DNA of 64,000 nt from an uncultured Paracoccaceae bacterium (lineage in GTDB: Bacteria > Pseudomonadota > Alphaproteobacteria > Rhodobacterales > Rhodobacteraceae): contig CANKZJ010000005.1 of NCBI GenBank assembly GCA_947488605.1, forward strand, positions 186,001-250,000. Direction: 5' to 3'. Position numbers and translations under genes: made by a program. A model generated the notes under the pieces. That model was not told the origin of the DNA, ran no database searches, and was given only the letters and a program-made list of their open reading frames with translations. Shown piece after piece: positions 18,765 through 28,979 of this stretch (position 1 is its first letter; each line of letters starts with the position of its first letter).

Positions 18765-19094
18765 TTAGTCGTCGTCGCTTGCTGGAACGTCGGCGAGTTC
18801 GTCCAATGACACGGTGTCATCATCGTCATCGTCTTCCAGCACGTCATCACCAAGATCGACATCGTCTTCTGTGTCGTCGTCATCGTCGAGCACCAGTTCT
18901 TCTTCGTCGGTGCTTTCTTTGCTTTTAGTTGTCTGCGCATCCTCAGCGTCCGCAACCATTGTGCGGGTCTTGGATGTGTCAACGGCCACTTCATTCCCGG
19001 TATAAGGGCTGATGATTGGCGTGGCGTTCAGGTCGTAAAAGCGTTTGCCGGTTTCGGGGCAAAGGCGCTTCGTGCCCCACTCTTCCTTAGGCAT
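18765..19094 (-). CDS. TIGR02300 family protein (FYDLN acid protein)
   Basis: The 109-residue product starts PKEEWGTKRLCPETGKRFYDLN, the diagnostic N-terminus of a small alphaproteobacterial family of unknown function. A conserved Cys and the FYDLN motif lie within the first 25 residues and resemble a zinc-ribbon remnant. The C-terminal half (about 60-105) is almost wholly acidic, with runs of Asp such as DDDDDTEDDVDLGDD. This explains the repetitive TCGTCATCG DNA there. AAGGGAT precedes the start. It stands alone upstream of tRNA-Ala on the same strand. Confidence 0.9.
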   Translation of the reverse strand: MPKEEWGTKRLCPETGKRFYDLNATPIISPYTGNEVAVDTSKTRTMVADAEDAQTTKSKESTDEEELVLDDDDDTEDDVDLGDDVLEDDDDDDTVSLDELADVPASDDD

Positions 19095-19203
19095 AGGCTA
19101 TCCCTTCAAAAACTTAGTCTTCCCTTGCGGGTGATCGGTGCCAACTGCCATAAGCGGCGCAGCGTGTCAAAGCATTTGGCACATGAATTATGAGTAGTTG
19201 GAT

Positions 19204-19893
19204 ATGGGCCGTCATACGCTTGAAGGCAACCCCCCGATTGAGGTCACTTTGCGCCATTCTGCCCGCGCAAAGCGATTGTCGTTGCGGGTGTCTCGGTTGG
19301 ACGGTCGTGTAACGCTGACATTGCCAAAACATGCCGCAGCGCGCGAGGGTGTTTCATTTCTGCGTGAGAAAGAAGCTTGGTTGCGCGGGCATCTTGCCGA
19401 CATAAAGCCGGTCATGTCGCTTGCGCTGGAAAAGACGGTTCTTTTTCGCGGCGAGCCGTGCGCAATAATCCCAAGCTCATCGCGCAAAGCAGCGTTCGAT
19501 GGCAACCGTATTCTTGTCCACCCATCACGTCCCATTGGCGCGCAGATCAAAGGTCTGTTCCGACAACAGGCACGCAATGCATTGGCTGCTGCGTCAGACA
19601 GGTACGCTTCCGCAGTTGGCCGCACGTACTCCCGGCTGACGATCAGGGATACGCGATCTCGTTGGGGGTCTTGCACGGCGGAGGGGGCTTTGATGTATTC
19701 TTGGCGTCTTATTATGGCACCGCCTGCCGTGCTGGACTATGTGGCGGCCCATGAAGTAGCGCATCTCGTTGAGATGAACCATCAGCCCGCGTTTTGGTCT
19801 GTCGTAGCCGGCGTGTGCCCGGACTACGAAGTGCATCGGCGCTGGCTTAGGCAAAACGGGGATCAATTGCATCAAGTCTCTTTCGACGATTGA
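19204..19893 (+). CDS. YgjP-type M48-like metallopeptidase (DUF45)
   Basis: The 229-residue cytoplasmic protein has the zinc metallopeptidase signature HEVAHLVEMNH about 50 residues from the C-terminus (two His and the catalytic Glu). It is followed by FWSVVAGVCPDYEVHRRWL, and preceded by RDTRSRWGSCTAEGALMYSW, the classic YgjP/DUF45 motif. The ATG at 19204 is used; a TTG at 19198 in the same frame is possible and neither has a strong ribosome site. The family role is unknown. The next gene, a GntR regulator, lies 31 bases downstream with a TGTGATCACA palindrome in the gap. Confidence 0.85.
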   Translation: MGRHTLEGNPPIEVTLRHSARAKRLSLRVSRLDGRVTLTLPKHAAAREGVSFLREKEAWLRGHLADIKPVMSLALEKTVLFRGEPCAIIPSSSRKAAFDGNRILVHPSRPIGAQIKGLFRQQARNALAAASDRYASAVGRTYSRLTIRDTRSRWGSCTAEGALMYSWRLIMAPPAVLDYVAAHEVAHLVEMNHQPAFWSVVAGVCPDYEVHRRWLRQNGDQLHQVSFDD

Positions 19894-19906
19894 CGCCGGC
19901 TCCGAA

Positions 19907-19916
19907 TGTGATCACA
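19907..19916. promoter_or_regulatory. TGTGATCACA palindrome before the GntR gene
   Basis: A perfect 10-bp palindrome ends 8 bases before the GntR start. The same 10-mer occurs as pairs upstream of sucC and sdhC. FadR-type GntR proteins bind GT-Nx-AC dyads, which this satisfies (GT-GATC-AC). It is probably an autoregulatory operator. Confidence 0.7.
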
Positions 19917-19924
19917 AATGACGC

Positions 19925-20575
19925 ATGATGCTTCAACCGCGCACCCCTGATAGCAAAACACCCACACATGAACGGGTTTACCGCGCGCTGCGCACCCGCA
20001 TCATGCATGGTGAGATTGCACCTGGCGATGCTTTGACCCTCAGAGGAATTGGCAAGACCTTTGACGTGTCCATGACCCCGGCACGCGAAGCCGTGCGGCG
20101 GCTTGCGGCAGAAGGGGCGTTGTTCTTGTCATCCTCGGGTCGGGTGTCTGCGCCCGCCTTATCGAACGAGCGTATCGAAGAGCTGGCTACGCTCAGAGCG
20201 CTGCTAGAGCCTGAACTGGCATCCCGCGCATTGCCACGTGCGCACTTTGCATTGATTGAGCGGCTTGAGGCGATCAACCAAGGTGTCAATCAAGTGATCG
20301 CGCGCCATGATGCAAGTGGGTATTTACGCATGAACCTGGAGTTCCACCGAACGCTATACCTGCGCGCACAGGCCCCCGCGATGCTTGCCATGACAGAAAC
20401 CGTCTGGTTGCAGCTTGGACCGACGATGCGTGCGCTTTATGGGCGGTTGAACCGAACTGAGCCCCCATACCATCACAAACTGATTTTGGCGGCGCTAAAA
20501 GCAGGGGACGAACCGGGTTTGCGATTGGCTGTGCGGGCCGACGCCACACAAGGTCTTCGGATGTTGAAAGGGTAG
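19925..20575 (+). CDS. GntR family regulator, FCD subfamily (candidate AkgR-like TCA regulator)
   Basis: The 216-residue product has an N-terminal winged helix (THERVYRALRTRIMHGEIAPG, then FDVSMTPAREAVRRLAAEG, about 13-62). An all-helical FCD ligand domain follows (ELATLRALLEPELASRAL, MNLEFHRTLYLRAQAP, HHKLILAALKAGD). The histidine usually found near the end of the FCD domain is replaced in RADATQG, so its metal or effector site may differ. The gene is preceded by TGTGATCACA, also present upstream of sucC and sdhC. R. sphaeroides has a GntR regulator, AkgR, known to activate TCA genes; equivalence is my inference from the shared motif, not from alignment. Confidence 0.75.
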   Translation: MMLQPRTPDSKTPTHERVYRALRTRIMHGEIAPGDALTLRGIGKTFDVSMTPAREAVRRLAAEGALFLSSSGRVSAPALSNERIEELATLRALLEPELASRALPRAHFALIERLEAINQGVNQVIARHDASGYLRMNLEFHRTLYLRAQAPAMLAMTETVWLQLGPTMRALYGRLNRTEPPYHHKLILAALKAGDEPGLRLAVRADATQGLRMLKG

Positions 20576-20578
20576 GCG

Positions 20579-21424
20579 CTAGCGTCGCACGGGTGGGAAC
20601 AGGTCCAGATCATTCAGGGCCAAATTCATCACGCGGCGGAAGTCTTTGCCCGGCATGCCAAGACCGTGTGCAAGCTCGGAAATAAACGCATATTCTGACG
20701 GCAGGATGCGGCCTTTGGACAGTGCCACATAGAATGCCCCGCGCATCATGATATCCTTCTCGGAATCGCGCAGACCTCTGCCAAAATCGATATAATCCTG
20801 CAGACTTAGGTCCATATCGATGTGATCCGTGATCCTGATGATATCTGCGGGCTGAAAGTTTCTTCTGGTCAGGCGGCTTGCTTGATTGCTGATCAACGCA
20901 ATCTCGTTAGACGCAACAATACCGTCGCATTTGCCGACATAACACATCGCGGTAAGTATCCGGTCAGCGGCTTTTTTGCGCATGCCGGCCCGTAAATCGA
21001 ACCCCATCAGTGACTTGATACGGCGTATGATCACGGCCAAGAGGGCCAAACCGATGGCGACCCAGAGGCCGTAGTTGCGCAGGTTGCGTTCCATGCTGTT
21101 TGTGGCTTCAGGTGCGATCGACGCATCCAAAAGGTTCAGCGATTGTGCGGTTTCGACCTGCGCGGTCGTAAAAGGACGGTCAGCACCCACAAGGCAACCG
21201 TCGCTTGAGAGGACATAGCCTTTCACGGTGCTGGTCAGCGTGTAGCCAAAAACGCGCAAATCTTCGGTGCGGTAACACAGTGACATCGTGGTGCCACCAG
21301 GACCGGGAATCATCGTTTCAGCGACAAGTTCAAAATCGGTGAACTTGCCCGTACCTGCAGTAAATGCATATGCCGGGGCGCCAAGCCACATACTTAGGAA
21401 CAAGGTGATTATGAAACGTTTCAT
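20579..21424 (-). CDS. Membrane protein with TerB-like C-terminal domain
   Basis: The 281-residue product has a signal peptide (FIITLFLSMWLGAPAYAF), a periplasmic part of about 100 residues with a Cys pair (SLCYRTEDL and SSDGCLVG), a membrane helix (LWVAIGLALLAVIIRRI, about 133-150) and a cytoplasmic helical domain. The last resembles TerB/DjlA N-terminal domains: RILTAMCYVGKCDGIVASNE followed by DYIDFGRGLRDSEKDIMMRG. TerB-like domains are metal-binding helical modules in envelope stress contexts. The precise role is unknown. It is convergent with the GntR gene, stops three bases apart, and has its own upstream region (21425-21633). Confidence 0.6.
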   Translation of the reverse strand: MKRFIITLFLSMWLGAPAYAFTAGTGKFTDFELVAETMIPGPGGTTMSLCYRTEDLRVFGYTLTSTVKGYVLSSDGCLVGADRPFTTAQVETAQSLNLLDASIAPEATNSMERNLRNYGLWVAIGLALLAVIIRRIKSLMGFDLRAGMRKKAADRILTAMCYVGKCDGIVASNEIALISNQASRLTRRNFQPADIIRITDHIDMDLSLQDYIDFGRGLRDSEKDIMMRGAFYVALSKGRILPSEYAFISELAHGLGMPGKDFRRVMNLALNDLDLFPPVRR

Positions 21425-21633
21425 CGGGTTCTCGGATATTTTAGTCTTGCGATTTTAGTGACGTGGACGCGCGTAAAGCGGTCACTGCGTCAAAGCATAG
21501 GCGAACGCCCGCAACATTGTGAGTGCTATTGTGCAAGTCCGGCAGCAATATTGTCACAGTGTGGTGTGATACGCACGCTTTCTCAGCATGCGTATCCGGT
21601 GGCGCCTAAACTGAGGTCGCATTTTCTAATCCA

Positions 21634-23022
21634 TCAAGCGTGAATGGCGCCGTCTCCGCAGGCCAATGCCGCTTCGCGGACGGCTTCTGAATAGGTCGGG
21701 TGTGCATGACACGTCCGTGCGAGATCTTCGGCAGCGGCGCCGAATTCCATCGCGACGCAAATCTCGTGGATCAAATCGCCAGCCATCGGGCCAATGATAT
21801 GTGCGCCCAAGACCCGATCTGTCGTGGCATCAACAAGGATTTTGACAAAACCGTCGCCTGCGAAATTCGCCTTGGCGCGGGCGTTGCCCATAAAGGGGAA
21901 CTTGCCAACCTTGTAGGTACGTCCTTGTTCTTTCAGGGATTCTTCGGTCTCGCCTACGTTCGCGACCTCTGGGTGCGTATAGATGACACCGGGGATCACG
22001 CCATAGTTCACATGCGGGTGTTGGCCTGCGATGCCTTCGGCGACCGCCATGCCTTCGTCTTCGGCTTTGTGGGCCAGCATGGGGCCTGCGATTGTGTCGC
22101 CAATGGCATAGATGCCCGCGACGTTGGTGGCATAGCGGTCGTTGGTTTTGATCTGCCCCCGCTCTGACATCTCAACACCAAGGGCATCAAGGCCAAGACC
22201 ATCTGTGAAGGGTTTGCGCCCTGTGGCCACCAGAACCGTATCCGCCTGAAGCGTGTGTTCGCTGTCGTCTTTGCGCAGTTTGTAGGTGACTGTCGCCTTG
22301 TTGTTCTTGACTGTAACGCCTTGGACAGCCGCGCCAAGCGTGAACTTAAGTCCTTGCTTTGTGAGCATCTTCTGGAATTGACGGGCGATTTCTTTGTCCA
22401 TACCGGGGGTGATGGCATCAAGGAATTCAACGACTTCTACGTCCGCGCCAAGGCGGGCGTAGACCGAACCGAGCTCAAGCCCGATAACGCCAGCGCCGAT
22501 CACGACTAGTTTCTTGGGGATTTTGCCCAGTTCCAGCGCACCGGTAGAGGTGACAACTGTCTTTTCGTCAACCTCTACTCCGGGCAGGGATGATGCTTCA
22601 GAGCCTGATGCAATCACGATATGTTTGGCCTCGTGGACCTCATCGCCGACCTTGACTTTGCCCGTCTCAGGGACCGATCCCCAGCCTTTCAGCCAGTCTA
22701 TCTTGTTCTTTTTGAACAGAAATTCTATGCCGCCTGTGTTCTGGGCAATTGTTTCGTCCTTGTAGGTCAGCATCTGTTTCCAGTCGACAGACGGTGCTTT
22801 GCCTTTCAGGCCCATGGATGCAAAATTATGTTCTGCCTCATGCAGCATATGCGTCGCGTGCAGCATCGCTTTTGATGGGATGCAGCCGACGTTCAGGCAG
22901 GTGCCGCCCAAGGTTTCGCGCCCTTCGACAACAGCGACTTTCATGCCCAGTTGGGCGCAACGAATAGCGCAGACATAGCCGCCGGGGCCGGCGCCGATTA
23001 CGATGACATCATAGCTGGACAT
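21634..23022 (-). CDS. lpdA: Dihydrolipoyl dehydrogenase (E3)
   Basis: The start at 23022 follows AAGGAG by five bases; the upstream frame is not needed. The 462-residue flavoprotein has an FAD motif ([16 protein letters not shown]), redox disulfide [13 protein letters not shown] (about 41-53), an NAD motif ([20 protein letters not shown]) and the C-terminal active-site [13 protein letters not shown]. It reoxidises dihydrolipoamide in the 2-oxoglutarate dehydrogenase complex, passing electrons to NAD. It is the last gene of the suc cluster, two short genes downstream of sucB, so this copy probably serves SucAB. Confidence 0.96.
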   Translation of the reverse strand: MSSYDVIVIGAGPGGYVCAIRCAQLGMKVAVVEGRETLGGTCLNVGCIPSKAMLHATHMLHEAEHNFASMGLKGKAPSVDWKQMLTYKDETIAQNTGGIEFLFKKNKIDWLKGWGSVPETGKVKVGDEVHEAKHIVIASGSEASSLPGVEVDEKTVVTSTGALELGKIPKKLVVIGAGVIGLELGSVYARLGADVEVVEFLDAITPGMDKEIARQFQKMLTKQGLKFTLGAAVQGVTVKNNKATVTYKLRKDDSEHTLQADTVLVATGRKPFTDGLGLDALGVEMSERGQIKTNDRYATNVAGIYAIGDTIAGPMLAHKAEDEGMAVAEGIAGQHPHVNYGVIPGVIYTHPEVANVGETEESLKEQGRTYKVGKFPFMGNARAKANFAGDGFVKILVDATTDRVLGAHIIGPMAGDLIHEICVAMEFGAAAEDLARTCHAHPTYSEAVREAALACGDGAIHA

Positions 23023-23083
23023 GGGGTCTCCTTGGTGGTGTTCAAAGCGTACACAGGCTGTACACAACCTGTGCAGACGTTTG

Positions 23084-23494
23084 TCATATTACGGCTGACA
23101 GTATCATCAGCATGGTTGAGAGGAACCCCACAAACCAGATCAGCGACCGCCATGGGGTCAGACCGAAATAATAGGCGGGGATGTAAAGGATGCGGGCTGT
23201 GAGGTAGGTCCATGCGCAGACCGCACTGAACCCGGTGCCTTTGTCGCCAAGGGTGATGACGACGACAGCGATGGTGAAGAGGATGAGTGCTTCGAAATGG
23301 TTGTTCATCGCGCGGATCAAGCGGCCGGTTTTGTCGCTGACCTGTTCGATGAGAGGCTTGCCAAGACGGCTGCTGTCACGTGGCGACAGGGTTTTGCCAA
23401 CACCAACTTCGATGTTGGTGGGGATCGCCATAAGGGCGAATTGGACAGCTTGGAGAAGGGCCGCGAGGGCGAGGACGGTGAGTTCGGGGGTCAT
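23084..23494 (-). CDS. MAPEG family membrane protein
   Basis: The product has 136 residues from the ATG at 23494 ([15 protein letters not shown]); the longer frame would overlap the upstream gene. Four membrane segments and the conserved region [18 protein letters not shown] match the MAPEG superfamily (small integral membrane proteins related to microsomal glutathione transferases). The bacterial substrate is unknown. It lies between a small secreted protein and lpdA in the 3' part of the suc cluster and is probably co-transcribed. Confidence 0.8.
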   Translation of the reverse strand: MTPELTVLALAALLQAVQFALMAIPTNIEVGVGKTLSPRDSSRLGKPLIEQVSDKTGRLIRAMNNHFEALILFTIAVVVITLGDKGTGFSAVCAWTYLTARILYIPAYYFGLTPWRSLIWFVGFLSTMLMILSAVI

Positions 23495-23513
23495 GGGTAT
23501 TTCGCAAACGAGG

Positions 23514-24032
23514 TCATTCGCTGTCGTCACGCCATAGTGAGCCATCTGCAAACACGACAGCAGTTACATCGGTCTGAACACTACCCGTCCCGCTTGATTC
23601 AAATATCTTTAGTTTGTCATAGGGTTGTCCAGCCATAAACTGGTTATCTTTCCATAGGTAAAACGTATCCGAGGAAGACGTTTGACCTTCTGCAATCCGC
23701 TCGCTCGACTCGCCTGAGAAGGCAAATACCTCGTCGCCAAAAGCACTCAAAAATGTTGAGGTAAACTGAAATCCTACGATTTCTTTTCCAGTAGCATTCT
23801 GGATTACTGGCATAAATCGCATTGAATTTTGATCAAACTCACCTGCGTGATGTTGGAAAAACGGTTCCAGAATATTTATGTCAAGCGTAGTTCTAGAGAC
23901 TGTCTCACTAAACTCATACGTACCATCTTCATTCAGGACTACGACGCGACCGTCAGTCAGTTCAACTGTTTCTGCAAAAGAAAAGGTCGAAAGACATGAA
24001 AATGCAATGGCAATGAACTTATTAGGATGCAT
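23514..24032 (-). CDS. Secreted protein of unknown function (DUF3157-like)
   Basis: The product has 172 residues, with GAGGA seven bases before the ATG and a short signal peptide (FIAIAFSCLSTFSFAE). The mature N-terminus VELTDGRVVVLNEDGTYEF resembles the DUF3157 opening motif (charged residues around LxDGRxVxLNxDGTY). The rest is a beta-rich domain with no recognised motif (GFQFTSTFLSAFGDEVFAFS). It is periplasmic by prediction. It sits between sucB and a MAPEG gene in the TCA cluster, with no obvious link to that pathway. Confidence 0.6.
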   Translation of the reverse strand: MHPNKFIAIAFSCLSTFSFAETVELTDGRVVVLNEDGTYEFSETVSRTTLDINILEPFFQHHAGEFDQNSMRFMPVIQNATGKEIVGFQFTSTFLSAFGDEVFAFSGESSERIAEGQTSSSDTFYLWKDNQFMAGQPYDKLKIFESSGTGSVQTDVTAVVFADGSLWRDDSE

Positions 24033-24078
24033 GTGATTATCCTCATGGAATTGACAACGATTCAGTAAGTAAAGCGGA

Positions 24079-25263
24079 CTACAAATCCATCAACAACCGA
24101 CGTGGATCCTCAAGCGCTTCTTTCACCCGCACAAGGAACGTCACCGCCCCTTTGCCATCCACGATCCGGTGATCGTAGGACAGGGCCAGATACATCATGG
24201 GCCGGATCACGACTTGTCCGTTGATTGCCATTGGACGGTCTTGGATTTTGTGCATGCCGAGGATGCCGGACTGTGGCGGGTTCAGGATGGGCGAGGACAT
24301 GAGCGAGCCGTAGACGCCACCGTTGGAGATGGTGAAGGTGCCGCCTTGCATTTCCGCCATGCTCAGCTTGCCGTCGCGCGCTTTGGCGCCCATTTCGGCG
24401 ATGGCCTTTTCGATAGCGGCAAAAGACATCTGGTCCGCGTCGTTGATCACTGGCACCACAAGGCCCGTGGGCGTGCCTGCGGCGATGCCCATGTTGACGT
24501 AGTTTTTATAGACCACATCGGTGCCGTCGATTTCGGCGTTGACCTCTGGCACTTCGTTCAGGGCGTGCACGCAGGCCTTGGTAAAGAAGGACATAAAGCC
24601 CAGCTTGACGCCGTGTTTCTTTAAAAACAGGTCTTTGTATTCGTTGCGCAGGGCCATCACCTCGGTCATGTCGACCTCGTTGTAGGTGGTCAGCATGGCG
24701 GCGGTGTTTTGGCTGTCTTTGAGGCGGCGCGCAATGGTTTGGCGCAGGCGGGTCATCTTCACGCGCTCTTCGCGTTCTGCCTGATCTGCGGCAACTGGTG
24801 CGCGGGGTGCAGCGGCTGGTGCAGGTGCGGGGGAAGCGAGGGCGTTTAACACGTCCTCTTTCATCACGCGGCCATCTTTGCCGGTGCCTGCGACGTCGGG
24901 CAGGTTGTTTTCGGCCATCAGTTTCTTGGCAGATGGTGCGTCTTCGACATCTTTGGCTGCTGCTGGGGCAGGGGCTGCCTCCGCTTTGGGTTCTTCTTTC
25001 TTGGCCGCGGGGGCCGGCGCTGCATCGCCTTCGGCGATTTGGGCCAGCAACGCGTCAACACCAACGGTTTCGCCTTCGGCTGCGACGATTTCAGACAAGG
25101 TTCCCGCAATCGGGCTTGGCACCTCGACGGTCACTTTGTCGGTTTCCAGCTCGCAGAGCATTTCATCAATGGCAACAGCATCGCCGGGTTGTTTGAACCA
25201 TGTGGCGACAGTGGCCTCCGTCACGGATTCGCCAAGGGTTGGGACGCGGACTTCGGTGCTCAT
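24079..25263 (-). CDS. sucB: Dihydrolipoyllysine succinyltransferase, 2-oxoglutarate dehydrogenase E2
   Basis: The 394-residue product has an N-terminal lipoyl domain with the lipoylated Lys in [13 protein letters not shown] (about 38-50) and an Ala/Pro/Lys-rich linker (about 82-112). The E1/E3-binding domain follows ([22 protein letters not shown]), then the acyltransferase core ending [17 protein letters not shown] with the catalytic His and Asp. The enzyme transfers succinyl from lipoamide to CoA. Its ATG overlaps the sucA stop by one base (TAATG), so it is translationally coupled. Confidence 0.97.
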   Translation of the reverse strand: MSTEVRVPTLGESVTEATVATWFKQPGDAVAIDEMLCELETDKVTVEVPSPIAGTLSEIVAAEGETVGVDALLAQIAEGDAAPAPAAKKEEPKAEAAPAPAAAKDVEDAPSAKKLMAENNLPDVAGTGKDGRVMKEDVLNALASPAPAPAAAPRAPVAADQAEREERVKMTRLRQTIARRLKDSQNTAAMLTTYNEVDMTEVMALRNEYKDLFLKKHGVKLGFMSFFTKACVHALNEVPEVNAEIDGTDVVYKNYVNMGIAAGTPTGLVVPVINDADQMSFAAIEKAIAEMGAKARDGKLSMAEMQGGTFTISNGGVYGSLMSSPILNPPQSGILGMHKIQDRPMAINGQVVIRPMMYLALSYDHRIVDGKGAVTFLVRVKEALEDPRRLLMDL

Positions 25264-28220
25264 TACTTTGTTCCTTCGACTGTCAGCGCATCATTCACGA
25301 GGGCTGCTTGTTCTGCTTTGTGTTTGCTGGCCAGACCTGTTGCAGGTGAGGCGGCGGCGGCGCGTCCGGCATAGACGGGCCGCGTGTGTTTGGCTTTGAT
25401 CCGGGTGAGGACCCATTCGATGTTGGGTTCCATGAAAGACCACGCACCTTGGTTGCGGGGTTCTTCCTGACACCAGACCATTTCAGCGTTTTTGAACCGT
25501 TCGAGTTCCTTGACAGCCGATTGGGCCGGGAACGGATAGAACTGTTCATAGCGCATGATGTAGACGTCGTTGATCCCGCGTGCGTCGCGTTCTTCCAGCA
25601 GGTCGTAGTAGACTTTGCCCGAGCACATCACGACGCGTTTGATCTTGTCGTCGGCGGCAAGTGTGGTGTCTGAATTGCCGTGTTGTGCGTCATCCCACAG
25701 CACGCGGTGGAAGGATGACCCGACAGTAAATTCCTCGCGTTTGGACACGGCCATTTTGTGCCGTAGTAGCGATTTTGGTGTCATAAGGATCAGCGGTTTG
25801 CGGAAGGTTCGGTGCAGTTGACGGCGCAGCAGGTGGAAGTAGTTCGCAGGCGTTGTGCAGTTGGCCACGATCCAATTGTCGCCGCCGCACATGGTCAGGA
25901 ACCGTTCCAGACGCGCGCTTGAGTGTTCGGGGCCCTGTCCTTCGTACCCGTGGGGTAGCAAGCACACGAGGCCAGACATCCGCAGCCATTTGCTTTCGCC
26001 CGAGCTGATGAACTGGTCGAACATGATCTGTGCGCCGTTGGCGAAATCGCCGAACTGGGCTTCCCAAAGGGTTAGTGCGTTGGGTTCTGCCAGTGAATAG
26101 CCGTACTCAAAACCCAGCACCGCGTATTCAGACAGCATCGAGTCGATGACTTCATACTGTGCTTGCCCCTCGCGGATGTTGTTGAGCGGGTAGTACCGAT
26201 CTTCGTTCTCCTGATTGATCAGGCCAGAGTGCCGGTGGCTGAATGTGCCGCGCGTACAGTCTTGGCCGGACAGGCGGACGGGATAGCCTTCGGTTAGCAG
26301 AGATCCGAAAGCCAATGCCTCGCCGGTGGCCCAGTCGATGTTTTCACCGGTCTCGAACATCTTGGCTTTGTTTTCGATCAGACGGCCAATTGTCTTATGT
26401 AACGGGAAGTTTTCAGGGGCTTTTGATAGTGCTTCGCCGACCGCATTAAAGGTGGCTTCTTCTATGGCTGTGACGCCGCGTTGATAGTCTTCGTCTTTGC
26501 GATCCAGGTGCGACCACTTGCCGTCCAGCCAGTCGGCTTTGTTCGGTTTGTAGGATTTGCCCGCTTCGAATTCTTCATTCAGATAGGCTTGGAATGCGGC
26601 CTTCATGTCTTCGATTTCGCCTTCGGGGATCAGCCCGTCTTGCACCAGACGTTCGGTATAAAGCGTCAGCGTCGTCTTTTGCTTTTTGATTTTCTTGTAC
26701 ATCACCGGGTTGGTGAACATCGGCTCGTCGCCCTCATTGTGACCAAAGCGGCGGTAGCAAATGATGTCGAGCACCACGTCTTTGTGGAACTTTTGACGGA
26801 ATTCTGTGGCGACACGTGCGGCGTGCACCACCGCCTCTGGATCGTCACCGTTGACATGGAAAATGGGCGCTTCGACCATCAGGGCAATATCTGTGGGATA
26901 GGGGCTCGAGCGGCTAAAGTGCGGGGCTGTTGTGAACCCGATCTGGTTGTTCACGACGATATGCATCGTGCCGCCGGTCTTGTGGCCCTTTAGTCCAGAC
27001 AGGCCAAAGCCCTCTGCCACAACGCCTTGGCCTGCAAAGGCTGCGTCGCCATGCAGCAGGATGGCCATGACTTTCGTGCGGTCAGCGTCGTTCTTTTGGT
27101 CTTGCTTGGCGCGGACCTTGCCGATGACAACAGGGTTCACGGCCTCAAGGTGGCTGGGATTCGCTGTCAGGGATAGGTGGACCGTGTTGTCATCAAAGCT
27201 GCGATCCGAGGACGCGCCGAGGTGGTATTTCACATCCCCAGACCCATCCACATCTTCGGGTTTGAATGATCCGCCCTGGAATTCGTTAAAGATCGCGCGG
27301 TATGGTTTTTCCATCACGTTTGCGAGAACCGACAAACGACCACGGTGCGGCATGCCAATGATAATCTCGTCTATGCCCAACTGACCACCACGTTTGATGA
27401 TTTGCTCCATCGCAGGGATCAAGCTTTCGCCACCATCAAGGCCGAACCGCTTGGTGCCCATGTATTTGACGTGCAGGAATTTCTCAAAACCCTCGGCTTG
27501 GACCAATGAATTCAGGATCGCCTTGCGCCCGTTCTTGGTGAAAGCGATTTCTTTACCGTAGCCTTCGATCCGCTCTTTCAACCAGCCCGCTTCTTCGGGG
27601 TTTGAGATATGCATGTATTGCAGCGCAAACGTGCCGCAATAGGTGCGTTGCACGATGGCCATGATGTCGTTCATGGTCGCCACTTCAAGGCCGAGGACGT
27701 TGTCGATAAAGATCGGACGTTCCATGTCTGCCGCAGTGAAACCGTAAGATGCCGGGTCCAGCTCTGGATGCGGTTTCTGGTCGCGCATGCCGAGTGGATC
27801 GAGGTCTGCAATCAAATGACCCCGAATACGGTAGGCGCGAATGATCATCAGCGCACGGATACTGTCGAGGACGGCGGATCGCACTTGGGATTCGTCGAGT
27901 GTGACACCTTTTTCAGCGGCTTTCTCTTTGATCTTTTTGCCTGCCGCCTCTGGCTCGGATGGCCACTGACCATCAAGGGCGGCGGTCAGATCATCGGTTG
28001 GGGCAGGGGGCCAATCGGTGCGTGCCCAAGAGGGGCCCGCGGCCTCGGATTTCGCATCAGCCGGGGCATCGCCCAAGGACCGGAAGAAGGCCTGCCAGCT
28101 TTCATCCACCGCACCGGGGTTGTCAGCGTAGCGGGCGTAGAGCTGCTCCACATACTCCGCGTTATGCCCTTGCAGGAAAGATGAGGCGTGGAAGACGTCG
28201 TTGGGGGAGTGGTCGTTCAT
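25263..28220 (-). CDS. sucA: 2-oxoglutarate dehydrogenase E1
   Basis: The 985-residue thiamine-diphosphate enzyme has the family's N-terminal helix ([23 protein letters not shown]). The catalytic region includes [20 protein letters not shown], the ThDP/metal motif [18 protein letters not shown], and [10 protein letters not shown]. The C-terminal transketolase-like half includes [16 protein letters not shown] and [15 protein letters not shown]-type sequence. It decarboxylates 2-oxoglutarate and succinylates SucB. GAGG precedes the ATG. It overlaps the upstream DUF805 gene by four bases. Confidence 0.97.
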   Translation of the reverse strand: MNDHSPNDVFHASSFLQGHNAEYVEQLYARYADNPGAVDESWQAFFRSLGDAPADAKSEAAGPSWARTDWPPAPTDDLTAALDGQWPSEPEAAGKKIKEKAAEKGVTLDESQVRSAVLDSIRALMIIRAYRIRGHLIADLDPLGMRDQKPHPELDPASYGFTAADMERPIFIDNVLGLEVATMNDIMAIVQRTYCGTFALQYMHISNPEEAGWLKERIEGYGKEIAFTKNGRKAILNSLVQAEGFEKFLHVKYMGTKRFGLDGGESLIPAMEQIIKRGGQLGIDEIIIGMPHRGRLSVLANVMEKPYRAIFNEFQGGSFKPEDVDGSGDVKYHLGASSDRSFDDNTVHLSLTANPSHLEAVNPVVIGKVRAKQDQKNDADRTKVMAILLHGDAAFAGQGVVAEGFGLSGLKGHKTGGTMHIVVNNQIGFTTAPHFSRSSPYPTDIALMVEAPIFHVNGDDPEAVVHAARVATEFRQKFHKDVVLDIICYRRFGHNEGDEPMFTNPVMYKKIKKQKTTLTLYTERLVQDGLIPEGEIEDMKAAFQAYLNEEFEAGKSYKPNKADWLDGKWSHLDRKDEDYQRGVTAIEEATFNAVGEALSKAPENFPLHKTIGRLIENKAKMFETGENIDWATGEALAFGSLLTEGYPVRLSGQDCTRGTFSHRHSGLINQENEDRYYPLNNIREGQAQYEVIDSMLSEYAVLGFEYGYSLAEPNALTLWEAQFGDFANGAQIMFDQFISSGESKWLRMSGLVCLLPHGYEGQGPEHSSARLERFLTMCGGDNWIVANCTTPANYFHLLRRQLHRTFRKPLILMTPKSLLRHKMAVSKREEFTVGSSFHRVLWDDAQHGNSDTTLAADDKIKRVVMCSGKVYYDLLEERDARGINDVYIMRYEQFYPFPAQSAVKELERFKNAEMVWCQEEPRNQGAWSFMEPNIEWVLTRIKAKHTRPVYAGRAAAASPATGLASKHKAEQAALVNDALTVEGTK

Positions 28221-28678
28221 GAGGGGACCTCGTGAGGGTTGGGGCCGTATTTGTTTGTACCGAACTTAGATGGAAAAATGGCGGCGATGATGAGCGCGAT
28301 GGACAAAACCGAGCATAGAATACCTATGTAGGAAAAGGGCTCGTCCCATGATTTACCCCAGTCGGTTGTGATCCAAATGATGAAAGTTGCGCCCGCTAAG
28401 ATCGCTGGCCAACCGGGTAGCGAAATGTCTTGAAGGCGTTTCGCGCCAACAGCTGTTAGCGGAATTGTTGATAGAATAGCGAAAGTATCCGACGCAGGCC
28501 AGAATGAGATCGTCGCTTCTTCGATGTCTTTGTTGAGCAAATAGAGGTCAATGCCCATCATCGGCAATGCCAGAACAAAGGTAGCGAGAAAGAACCACCA
28601 ATATTCAGACCGCGAGGCGCGCCCAGAAAATTGGAAAGACTTGGCAAAGCCGATGTTGATGGCTGTCGCGGGTCCCAT
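28217..28678 (-). CDS. DUF805 membrane protein
   Basis: The 153-residue product has the DUF805 motif FQFSGRASRSEYWWFFLATFV (about 15-35) and four membrane segments. KRLQDISLPGW follows, matching the family's RR/KRLHD-x-GxSGW region. The function is unknown. It overlaps the sucA start by ATGA and so is translated in the suc operon between the sucD/lipoprotein pair and sucA. Whether it matters for TCA enzymes or is only a passenger is not known. Confidence 0.85.
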   Translation of the reverse strand: MGPATAINIGFAKSFQFSGRASRSEYWWFFLATFVLALPMMGIDLYLLNKDIEEATISFWPASDTFAILSTIPLTAVGAKRLQDISLPGWPAILAGATFIIWITTDWGKSWDEPFSYIGILCSVLSIALIIAAIFPSKFGTNKYGPNPHEVPS

Positions 28679-28730
28679 TTAGTTATCCAGTCTGTTGCCA
28701 CATGAGTTACGCGTGACTTGGGTTCTATTT

Positions 28731-28976
28731 CTATTGTGCGTTTGAACAAACATAGGTGATCTTGCTGTCACCATTGGGTTGTAATTCGGGTTGTTCTGCT
28801 ACGCTGACCAACGGCAAACCATTACAGAAACTGCCACTTTGCACTTTGGCAGTCATGTCCGCAAAGGACGTAATGGCGGGGTCATAACTGACAGACCCGT
28901 TGATCGTTTCGGTGCCGCCGCATGCCGCAAGAACTGCAAGCCCCGCAACGCAAAAGAAGGTTTGTGTTTTAGTCAT
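28731..28976 (-). CDS. Small lipoprotein in the suc operon
   Basis: The 81-residue product has a lipoprotein signal (TFFCVAGLAVLAACGG, lipobox LAAC with Cys19). A short mature part carries two further Cys (SFCNGLPLVS and ITYVCSNAQ) that could form a disulfide. The start lies three bases after the sucD stop, so it belongs to the transcript. The function is unknown; no homologue is recognised by eye. Confidence 0.65.
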   Translation of the reverse strand: MTKTQTFFCVAGLAVLAACGGTETINGSVSYDPAITSFADMTAKVQSGSFCNGLPLVSVAEQPELQPNGDSKITYVCSNAQ

Positions 28977-28979
28977 GTT

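Noticed and set aside
18814-19005. 63-codon Ser-rich plus-strand frame
   Set aside because: It is the complement of the Asp-rich tail of the TIGR02300 gene.
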